From Brevibacillus porteri (GTDB taxonomy: Bacteria; Bacillota; Bacilli; Brevibacillales; Brevibacillaceae): 64,000 nucleotides of DNA. Both the position numbers and the translations under genes were made by a program. A model generated the notes under the pieces. It was not told the origin of the DNA and searched no databases. It was given only the letters and a program-made list of their open reading frames with translations. Below are positions 1 to 9,700 of this stretch, in pieces (position 1 is the first letter of the stretch; each line of letters starts with the position of its first letter). The DNA lies in NCBI RefSeq assembly GCF_003013475.1, contig NZ_PXZO01000002.1, forward strand, positions 62,001 to 126,000, in the 5' to 3' direction.

Positions 1-4
1 ACGA

Positions 5-1741
5 GTGTCCATAGATGTTGTGCCGCAGCAGTCAATCTCCCATGAAGAGCATGGTGTGGCCGACAAAGCTGTCGATGAAACAATCGAACAAGCAGTTCAC
101 CGAATCTGGCGAGAAGTACTGGAACACGAAAATTTTGGGGAAGAGGACGACTTTTTCGAGCTTGGCGGCAATTCCTTGATGGGTACCCAAATGATGGGCA
201 GGATGAAAACGAAATTTGGAGTAGAGCTCGATTTTGAACAGTTATACGAATACTCGACAGTCCGAACATTAAGTGACTACCTTCGCTCTTTACTAAGTCA
301 ACAGGAGCCTGCAAGTAAGCCTGCCGCAAATGAACTAATCCGAATCAATCGAACAGGAAGTCTGCCGCTCTCCCATGCACAGGAGCGCATGCTGATGATG
401 CATCTCCAGGAGCCTGACTCTGCGTACTATCACATGCCAGCCCACTTAAAGCTGACAGGGGTGTTGGATGAAAGGGCGTTGGAGCGATCCATTCAGATGT
501 TGATCGAAAGACACGAAATATTGCGAACCGTCTATGCGTCCGACAATGGGGATCATCGCCAGCGAATTGTTGAGGCGAACTTATCCGTGCTTAGGGAAGA
601 CTGGACAACATTGCCTCGAGTCGACATCGATCAGCGATTAAAAGAGCAGCAGTATGCGATTTTTCAAAAGCCTTTCGATCTATCCAAGGATATTCCCATT
701 CGAATCGCCTTGTTCAAAACAGGGCAAGAGGAATTTCACTTGTTCTTGAATATTCATCATATCGCGGCTGATGGATGGTCGGTTGACAATTTTATTCGTG
801 AATGGTCCGAATGCTACACCGCTTTCATCGAAGGAAAAAGTCCGAGGCTACGTACGCTTGCTTACAATTATTGCGATTATGCAGTCTGGCAAAAGGAGTG
901 GCTTCTTCAAGGAGAAGGAGAGCGACAATTGACTTACTGGACCCAAAAGCTTTCGGGGATCACTGGACATTTACCTCTCGTAACTGACAAGCTGCGTCCA
1001 CCTATTCCGGGCTTTGCAGGGAAGGTTCATACATTCGCTATCTCAGAGACAACGACTAAGGCACTGCAAGTTTTCTGCCAGGAGGAAAAAGCGACCTTCT
1101 ATATGGCTTTATTCGCTATTTATTCCATCCTGCTGTCCCGATATTCGGGAGAAAGTGATGTATGCATAGGCTCTCCGGTAGCAAACCGAACCCGCGCTGA
1201 GCTGGAACCGATCATCGGGTATTTTTCTAATACGGTCGTACTCAGAAGCAAAGTGACTTCCGGTCTGCCCTTCCGAAGCTATGTCCAGGAAGTCAAGCGA
1301 ACGGTACTTGAAGCGTTCCAGCATCAGGATTATCCATTTGATTTGCTGGTAAAAAATCTGTCTGTTCCGCGCCATAGAGGTTGCCATCCGTTGTTCCAGC
1401 ATGCTTTTGTCCTGCAAAATGCGACCAGCGCGAAGTGGCAGTGGCCAAGGGTCCAAGTGGAGTGGATGGAAGCGAAGTCGTTAGGAGCCAAATTTGACTT
1501 CACGTTATCGCTTGCAGAAGAAGATGGTCGGCTGAAAGGCTTCGTCGAATACAGCACAGATTTGTTTGAGGAACAGACGATTGCTCAAATGATCAGGCAC
1601 TATATCCGTTTGCTGGAATCGGCGGTTGCCTCGCCGGGAACCTCTGTAGAGAAGCTGGCAATGCTTTCGACCGAAGAAGAGGCAGGTCTTGTTTCAACTA
1701 CCTCGCAATCAAGGGGCGCAGAGGATTATGACTTTTCATGA
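5..1741 (+). CDS. NRPS fragment: carrier protein - condensation domain
   Basis: This protein carries and condenses an acyl or peptidyl intermediate in nonribosomal peptide synthesis. A peptidyl carrier domain occupies about residues 30-95, with the phosphopantetheine serine at about 57 in the LGGNSL motif. A full condensation domain follows (about 115-550) with the active-site motif HHIAADG at 251-257. The GTG at position 5 is only the first possible start. The frame is open to the window edge, so the protein may extend upstream. No adenylation A10 motif lies in the visible 25 residues before the carrier. It ends four bases into the first ATG of the next gene. Its C domain should feed the downstream NRPS. 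High confidence for the domains, low for the start. Confidence 0.9.
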   Translation: MSIDVVPQQSISHEEHGVADKAVDETIEQAVHRIWREVLEHENFGEEDDFFELGGNSLMGTQMMGRMKTKFGVELDFEQLYEYSTVRTLSDYLRSLLSQQEPASKPAANELIRINRTGSLPLSHAQERMLMMHLQEPDSAYYHMPAHLKLTGVLDERALERSIQMLIERHEILRTVYASDNGDHRQRIVEANLSVLREDWTTLPRVDIDQRLKEQQYAIFQKPFDLSKDIPIRIALFKTGQEEFHLFLNIHHIAADGWSVDNFIREWSECYTAFIEGKSPRLRTLAYNYCDYAVWQKEWLLQGEGERQLTYWTQKLSGITGHLPLVTDKLRPPIPGFAGKVHTFAISETTTKALQVFCQEEKATFYMALFAIYSILLSRYSGESDVCIGSPVANRTRAELEPIIGYFSNTVVLRSKVTSGLPFRSYVQEVKRTVLEAFQHQDYPFDLLVKNLSVPRHRGCHPLFQHAFVLQNATSAKWQWPRVQVEWMEAKSLGAKFDFTLSLAEEDGRLKGFVEYSTDLFEEQTIAQMIRHYIRLLESAVASPGTSVEKLAMLSTEEEAGLVSTTSQSRGAEDYDFS

Positions 1742-1755
1742 GGAGGAGAATGAGT

Positions 1756-3012
1756 ATGAGCATAGGATCAGCGGTTAGAACGGATCAACTTTTTCCAATT
1801 GGTGAGGTTCCACCTGTAGGAGTGGTGCCAAAGCAAATGTACGCATGGACTGTGCGCAAGGAGCGGTTCGGCGAGCCTCTCCAAGCCTTCCAGGTCGAAA
1901 TTGTTGATGTGCCTAAGCCTGGGAGGGGGGAAGTCATTGTATGCAATTATGCGGCTGGTATTAATTACAATGGAGTCTGGGCAGGTCTCGGTCAGCCGAA
2001 AAATGTGATAGCTGACCATGGAAAATGGGGAGATGCTCCACAGCCTTTCCATATATGCGGCAGTGAATCAAGTGGCATTGTCTACGCGGTCGGGGAAGGT
2101 GTAGACATGGTCAAGGTAGGCGATGAGGTCGTCGTGATTGGCGTTCAGGCGGATTACAATTGCCCTGTTGTAAAAAGAGGCGATTGCCCGGTTCTCAGTC
2201 CTACGTTTCGAGTCTGGGGCTACGAAGCGAACTGGGGCGCTTTTGCACAGTTCAGTAAGGTTCAACAGGAGCAATGCGTCCCCAAGCCTACGCATTACAC
2301 GTGGGAGGAAGCAGCCGCATTCTCTGCTACAGGAGCAACGATTATGCGCATGTTGACCGCGTATAGTGAACACCACATACAAGAAGGGGATGTGGTGTTG
2401 ATCTGGGGAGGTTCCGGAGGGCTCGGGACGATGGCGATTCAAATCGTCAATTATTTCGGTGGCATACCCATTGTGGTGGTTTCTGACCGAGAGAGAGCCG
2501 AACTGTGCATGAGCCTAGGGGCAAAAGGCTGGATAAACCGTTCGGAATTCAAGCATTTTGGCCCCTTGGAGCAAGGGTACAAGGAGCCAAGGCAGTACAA
2601 GGCTTGGCTAAGAGAGGCTTTAAAATTCCGCAGAGAAATCTGGAACATTGTCGGAGAAAGGAAAAATCCGCGCATCGTTATTGAACATCCGGGGGAAAAC
2701 ACGTTGCCGACTTCCATGTTTGTGGTGGAGAACGGAGGGATGGTTACCATCTGTGGTGGAACCTCCGGCTATATCGGCACAGTTGACCTGCGATACCTGT
2801 GGCTGGGACAAAAACGCTTGCAGGGAAGCCATGCAGGCGGTCGCCAAGATTATTTCAAAACGTATGATGCCATAAATCAATCGTCCATACGTCCTTATTT
2901 ATCCAAGATCATTGAATGGGAAGACCTAGCCCAATGCCATCAAGATATTCGGGACAATCAACATCCGGGAGGAAATATGGCGGTACGAATTGGATTAGGA
3001 GCAGGAAAATAG
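1756..3012 (+). CDS. ccr: Crotonyl-CoA carboxylase/reductase-family enzyme (MDR superfamily)
   Basis: Family members reduce a 2-enoyl-CoA with NADPH and fix CO2 to give an alkylmalonyl-CoA such as ethylmalonyl-CoA, usually a polyketide extender unit. The 418-residue protein has the Rossmann glycine motif GGSGGLG at about 218. It also has the residues that hold CO2 in characterised CCRs: Asn at about 72 in NYNGVWA, Glu at about 157 in WGYE, and His at about 359 in QGSH. The chosen ATG is seven bases after AGGAGGAG; an ATG at 1738 would put the ribosome binding site inside the gene. It lies between NRPS genes with 1-14 nt gaps, so it is co-transcribed. Its place implies an alkylmalonyl unit or related acyl group in the product. 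The substrate cannot be read from sequence. Confidence 0.87.
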   Translation: MSIGSAVRTDQLFPIGEVPPVGVVPKQMYAWTVRKERFGEPLQAFQVEIVDVPKPGRGEVIVCNYAAGINYNGVWAGLGQPKNVIADHGKWGDAPQPFHICGSESSGIVYAVGEGVDMVKVGDEVVVIGVQADYNCPVVKRGDCPVLSPTFRVWGYEANWGAFAQFSKVQQEQCVPKPTHYTWEEAAAFSATGATIMRMLTAYSEHHIQEGDVVLIWGGSGGLGTMAIQIVNYFGGIPIVVVSDRERAELCMSLGAKGWINRSEFKHFGPLEQGYKEPRQYKAWLREALKFRREIWNIVGERKNPRIVIEHPGENTLPTSMFVVENGGMVTICGGTSGYIGTVDLRYLWLGQKRLQGSHAGGRQDYFKTYDAINQSSIRPYLSKIIEWEDLAQCHQDIRDNQHPGGNMAVRIGLGAGK

Positions 3013-3013
3013 T

Positions 3014-3769
3014 ATGAGCATGACTGAAAGATCGGGCCGTTGGATACGGCCCGACAGACATCCAAAGAATGCGACTTACCGTTGTATATGTCTGCCTCAC
3101 GCAGGTGGCAGCACAGCCTTGTTTGCCCAGTGGAAGCATTCCATAGGCGACGACATAGATGTTAGCTCTGTCCAATATCCAGGCAGGGCAGGACATCCAT
3201 TTCGAAACGATTTACCAGCAACGATGACAGCCTGGGTAGGAGAAATCATAGAGGAGCTGTTGACTACCCTCAACAGCCCCTTCCTCCTGTTCGGACATAG
3301 CTTGGGGGGGGTGCTTGCCTATGAACTGGCTCGTTCCCTCACCGAAAAGGGGAAGCCCCCGATTGCCCTAATTGTATCCGGCGCAGTACCGCCTCATTTA
3401 CTAGGCGCTCGACTGAAACGTGTTTCCACTTTTCCCGATGAGCATTTAATTAACCACGTAAGCGAGTATGGAGGAACACCGGAAGAATTGCTTGCTCATC
3501 CGGAGTTTATCGAGTATTTTCTCCCTTTGTTCCGACAAGATATAGGCGTTTTGGAATCTTATCTTTTTCATGAAAGGCAGCCACTCGCAATCCCGATCTT
3601 CGCTTTGGCAGGCAAAGATGACATTGTCGCTCCCCAAACAGATATAGAGGAATGGCAAATGTATACGACCACCTCATTTACGATGGATACGATAGATGGC
3701 AACCACTTTTTTGTAGAGGATCATGTTGCTGTCTGCACGACGATACGTAACTGGTTGAAAGGGGAATAG
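3014..3769 (+). CDS. Type II (external) thioesterase of the NRPS locus
   Basis: An alpha/beta hydrolase that clears wrongly loaded groups from carrier domains. The 251-residue length is typical of stand-alone thioesterases. The nucleophile Ser96 lies in GHSLGG, the likely acid is Asp202 or Asp203 (GKDD), and the likely base is His231 (DGNHFF). It starts one base after the stop of the CCR-like gene, and the giant NRPS gene starts three bases after its stop, so this is one operon. No integrated thioesterase is seen in the NRPS proteins here. A product-releasing role is therefore possible but not shown. Confidence 0.9.
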   Translation: MSMTERSGRWIRPDRHPKNATYRCICLPHAGGSTALFAQWKHSIGDDIDVSSVQYPGRAGHPFRNDLPATMTAWVGEIIEELLTTLNSPFLLFGHSLGGVLAYELARSLTEKGKPPIALIVSGAVPPHLLGARLKRVSTFPDEHLINHVSEYGGTPEELLAHPEFIEYFLPLFRQDIGVLESYLFHERQPLAIPIFALAGKDDIVAPQTDIEEWQMYTTTSFTMDTIDGNHFFVEDHVAVCTTIRNWLKGE

Positions 3770-3772
3770 GCA

Positions 3773-6700
3773 ATGAATAAGCTCCAAATAGGTTGTGTGT
3801 ATTTGGTGGAACAAGTGGATTCCGAGTACCTGTGTGCAGAGAGCTTCGACCCAGAACAGTTCAAGCGGATCGTATATCGTGCCATTCAGGTTTTCGCTGT
3901 GAAATGCTTGGAAGAAGAGCGTATAGCTTTTCAGGACGATGAGCTGGGAGGTTTTCGAGTGGTTCCCAGCCAGATTGATCGTTCGAAAACAATCGAACAA
4001 GTAATAGAGCAGGATTACTTAACAAAAGACGACCAGCATGTGTCTATGGATGAGACGAAGCTACCTCGCTATGTTTTTTTCTATCAAGAAACAGGTGGAA
4101 CTGCGGAAAGTATCGACGATGGGAAAACGTCTCTGAAGACATATGATCTCGCCATGCAATTGATAAGAAGCCAAGATTGCTTGCACCTTCGCGTCCATTA
4201 TTCATGCGAGGCGTTTTCCGAACAGCTCGCTCGTACTCTTGGGGAGCGATATATGCTGTTGCTTCGCGAAATGTTAGCTGATCAGACTCGCACTGTAAAC
4301 GAGCTGGAAATCGTCTCGGTGGAAGAACAGCAGCACCTACTCTTTGAGGTAAACCGAACACATGTCCAGTATCCACTCGATCAGGCCATCCACCGGGAAT
4401 TTGAAAGACAAGTGGAGAAAAGGCCGTTTGAGATCGCTGTGAGTGATGATTATGAATCACTTACGTATCAACAACTGGAGCAAAAATCAAATCAGTTGGC
4501 CAACTATTTGATAGCTGAGAGAGGTATTGCAGCCCAGGAGCTAGTCGGTATCTGCATGGAGCGCTCCGTTCATATGATGGTTGCACTCCTAGGGATTCTG
4601 AAGGCTGGTGGTGCTTACGTTCCTTTGGCCCCCACTGATTCGGAGCAACGGCTTGCGAGTATTGTTCAGGATGCCAATATCCGCACGATCATTACCAGCT
4701 CTCGTCATTTGGACACAGCAGAGAGACTTCTATGGGCTACTCGTGAAGTCCAAGTATGCCTCTCTTTAAACGAGAGCCATCACGCACAAGATTTGGCCTC
4801 GCAATCGCATGACCTAATGGATGAACAGTTGTGGAACTTCGTCAATCAAAAGGCAAGCAATGAAATTGAAGCTGGCGGTTGGGTGAGCAGCTACAGCGGA
4901 GAGTCTTTCAGTAAAGAGGAAATGGAACAATATGCAAATAATGTGTTGATCAAGCTGGAGCCTTATTTGCACCACAGTTGTCGCGTTCTCGAGATCGGGT
5001 GCGCATCAGGCTTAACGATGTACAAGGTAGCACCTCACGTAGGGCTGTATGTTGGAACGGATCTCTCGGAGTCTGCTATCGCAGCCAATCGAGTCCGAAC
5101 TGAGCGGGAAGGTCTTTCCCATATCCGCCTGCAAACGTTGGCAGCGCATGAGATTGACCAATTGTCCGAGGAGCCCTTTGACATCGTGATTATCAATAGC
5201 GTCGTGCAATTGTTCCCCCATCATCGATATTTGCTGGAGGTCCTGAAAAAATCGGTTGCCTTATGCAAGGACGATGGCATTCTCTTCATCGGTGATGTCA
5301 TGGATTTAGAGACAAAAGCACAGTTGGAGGAGTCGTTGCTTCGCTATAAAGCGGTGCATCCCGATGCCCGAACGAAAACAAACTGGTCCAATGAATTATT
5401 TCTGCCGAAGGTTTTCTGGGAAGAACTGTCTGGGGAAATTCCTGCTGTCAAAGAGACACAATGCGAGAAAAAAATAGGAACTCTCAAGAATGAGCTAACC
5501 TCGTTCCGTTACGATGTGTTGATGAAGGTAAACCACACAGAAGGGCTTCCTGCTAATCGCAGCAACAGAAAACAGGTTCAAGATGCAAAGACACTGGATA
5601 GTTATAGTGCAGATCGTCCTAACATTGATGTGTCTCCCGAGGGTTTGGCTTACTGCTTATACACTTCCGGCTCGACAGGTATTCCAAAAGGGGTTTTGAT
5701 TTCACACCGATCTGTCATGAACCGGCTGCTGTGGATGCAATCGGCCTATCCACTCGGGCTACAGGATGTCATTTTGCAAAAAACGGCGATTACGTTCGAT
5801 GTGTCGGTATGGGAATTGTTCTGGTGGTCCATTAGCGGTGCACGGCTTCATTTTCTTCGTCCCGGAGGAGAAAAGAACCCAGAAACGATCTGGCAAACGG
5901 TTGCCAAGGAACGAATATCGACGATGCATTTTGTTCCGGGTATGCTTACCGTCTTTCTCGAGCATGCACGGCAGCAAGAAGCGACACCTCTTCTGAAAAG
6001 CTTGCGATATGTATTTTCCAGTGGGGAGGCATTGCACTACAGTCAGGCAGAAGCCTTCCATTCGTTGCTAGGTAAAACATTTCTAGCCCGCTTGATCAAT
6101 TTGTACGGACCGACAGAGGCAACTGTGGATGTGACATGCTATGACTGTGTCGCTGACGGCCTGAGAGAGCCGATTCCAATCGGTAAGCCAATAGCCAATA
6201 TTCGTTTGTACATACTGGACAGTGACTTAAAACTGGTGCCCGATGGAATGACAGGGGAGCTGTTCATTGGTGGAGAAGGAGTGGCAAAAGGCTACTTGAA
6301 TCGCCCCGAGCTGACTGCCGAGAGGTTTCTGTCTCACCCGTATATCCCCAGGGAAACGATCTACCGGACTGGTGACAAGGTCCGTCGTCTCCCGGATGGG
6401 CACATCCAATATCTCGGTCGAATCGACGATCAAATGAAGTGGCGCGGATACCGGATTGAGCCAGGCGAAATCGAAAGCATCTTGAAAAAGATACCGGGAA
6501 TACTCGAAACGGTCGTGCAATTGCAGCCCATCGACCAAGGGAGTGAGGTGCTCGTTGCGTACTTTACGGCGAATGCTTCCTTGGAGGAAACTGTGATTCG
6601 ACACTTCCTTGGGAGCAGGCTAGCTCCTTACATGATGCCTACCCACTTTATCGAAGTAGACCAGATGTCCCGAACAATGAGCGGCAAGATTGATCGGAAG

Positions 6701-9700
6701 CAGTTGGCGAACAAGTGGACACCTTCATCAATTAGTAAAGAGACGCCAGTAATCGCGGATGAGCATGAGCGTCAGATGGCGAGTATATGGCGCGAGGTGT
6801 GCGGTTTCGAAAACATTTCTCCCACTGCAAACTTTTACACATTGGGTGGACACTCGTTGCAGGCACTGCATCTCTTGTCTGCTGTGAATGATCACTTTGG
6901 CGTGAGACTGTCGCTTGCAGACTTTTTCTCCAACCCGAGTATTCAGGGAGTTGCAGAAGCGGTTAAGCGTCACATATCTCCGAAAGCTTCCGATTGCCTG
7001 CCTTCTATACAACCAGATGAAGAAAATCGATACGAGCCGTTTCCATTAAATGACCTGCAGCAAGCGTACTATGTAGGCCGAATGTCTGATTTTGAAATCG
7101 GCAGTATCGCTACGCATGTGTATGTCGAATTGGAGTGCACCGAATACGATCATAATCGCATGCTGACAGCCATGCATCGGTTGATCGAACGACACGATGC
7201 TCTTCGGTGCGTCATGACGGAGGAGGGTATGCAACGGATCTTGCCGGCTTTGGATCGCTTCAACATCCCCCTGGAAGATATCCGAGAACTGGATGCGGAA
7301 GAGAAGGGAACAGTGCTCCAACAAAAAAGAAGCAGGCTGTCTAGTCGGGTATTCTCGCCGATGCAAATTCCTTTATTCGACGCCCAGGTCACCTTGCTGG
7401 AAGGAAGCAAGGCCATTGTTCATCTGTATTATGATGGGCTCATTCTCGATGGCTGGAGTCAAAGTATGGTGACCAAGCAGCTCGAAGCCTTTTACCGGGA
7501 GCCGAATCAGTGGGTAGAGCCGATAGACATTTCTTACAGAGACTATGTATGTGCGGTATCTGGACACAAAAAGTCAGCGGCTTATAACAAAGCGAAGCAG
7601 TATTGGCTGGAGAAGCTGCCAGAATTGCCGGGACCGCCTGAGCTTCCCTTGAAAAAACAGCCTCATCATATCATAGCGCCAACACCCATCCAACTAACGC
7701 GTACGATCTTGCAGAAGGACTGGGAGCAATTTCAAGAGAACGCTGCGAGCTTTGGCGTGAGTCCGCAATTAAGTTTATTCGCAGCTTTTGCACATGTAAT
7801 GGGTCATTGGTCTTGGCAACAGCAATTTTTACTGAGTGCAGCTCAATTTAACCGTTTGGAAATACATTCGCAAGTAAACGAACTAGCGGGGGAATTTGCT
7901 TCCGTATGGCCGTTTGGTTTTGATCTGCGAGAGCGCAAGCCTTTTGTGGAAGAGGTAAGAGAGATAGAAAGTATCTTCTGGAGAGATATGGATCACCGCT
8001 TATTCAGCGGAGTGGAGGTGCTGCGAGAGCTGTCACGCCAACGGGGAGAAACGTTACGTTCGCCTGCTCCGGTTGTCTTTACCAGTCTGCTTCACTTGGG
8101 GGCGGATGGCAAGGAGGAAACTGGCCGATCATTTGAGTCTGTATACTGGATGAGCCAAACATCACAAGTGTGGATTGACGCCATCGTTAGCAGCAGGAAC
8201 GGTGAGCTTCACCTGATTTGGGATTGCGTAGAAGAGCTATTCGAACCGGATGTGTTGAATCGCATGCTTGATGCGTATGGCAACATGATTCAGAAGCTGG
8301 CGTCGGACGCTTCCGCATGGAAGTCCGAATACTGGGAACTAACTGCCAAACAGGAATTGTCAGTGATGGATCTGGCCAATGAGACGGACAAGAGCTGGCC
8401 AAATCGATCCTTGCTGGAAACACTGGTGGATAATTGCGCCCACTATGCCAAAAAACCCGCGATTTTGACCAGTTCCTTACAGCTTTCCTATGAAGAGTTG
8501 TTTAGCAAGGCCAAAATGATCGCTGTGCTCCTTCGTGAAAGCGGGGTTAAAGAAGGAGATTATGTTGTCATCTGGATGGAAAAAGGTTGGGAGCAGATCG
8601 TCGGTATGATCGCCACGCTAGCGTGCGGTGCTGCGTATATTCCGGTACCAGCAGATTGGCCGCAAGCACGGTTGGCGCATGTTCTAAAAGAAAGCGCTGC
8701 TCGTGTGATTCTAACCCAATCATGGCTTGCTTCGTCCGTCGCTTCGTACGGCTGCCCGCTTCTCAATGTTGACGCAAGAGCGAGCCATGAAGGCATGAGA
8801 CAACAGCAAGACAGGTTGGCACTTATCCATTGGGAAGAGCTGCCCGGATATCAAAAACAGTCTGGGGTTGCTTTCGTCTTGTTTACGTCTGGTTCGACGG
8901 GTGTTCCAAAAGGTGTCATGCTGGAGCTTCCGGGCCTGATGAATGTTTTGCATCACTTGAATCACTCCAATCAAGTGAACGCTTCCGACCGTACCTTGGC
9001 GTTAACACAGCTGCATCATGATTTTTCTGTGTACGATACGCTAGGCATGCTCACAGCAGGGGGTACTATCGTTTTGCCTGATCATGATAAGACGAGAGAC
9101 CCTGGGCATTGGCTAGCGCTACTGGAGCAGCATTCGGTGACCATCTGGAATTCGGTTCCCGCCTTTATGGAAATGTTCACAATGTATATGCAAGAAAGTG
9201 TACATCAGGTGCTACCGAGCTTGCGTTTGTTTATGGCTGGCGGTGACTGGGTTGGCCTCGGACTTCCTGCTGACTTGCGTCGTTTTGCTCCTACTGCTCG
9301 TTTTATTAGTATTGGAGGACCTACGGAAACAACTTTTATGAACATTTCCTATCCGGTCGATCACATTGATCCTGGCTGGAAATCCATTCCTTATGGTAAA
9401 CCAATTGCCAATGCGCGATATTACATTTTCAATGACAGATTAGAACAAGTCCCAATCGGGGTTACCGGCATGATGTATTGCGAAGGGGTTGGGGTAGCAA
9501 AAGGCTATTTAAATGAACCCGAACGAACGGACAGATCCTTCATTCTCCACCCGGTCAGTGGCAAGCGACTTTATCGGACTGGTGACTTGGGACGTTATTT
9601 GCCAGATGGAAATATTGAGTTCATGGGGAGAGCCGACACACAAGTCAAATTGCGTGGACAACGGATTGAATTGGGAGAAATCGAGCATGCCTTGTGCCAA

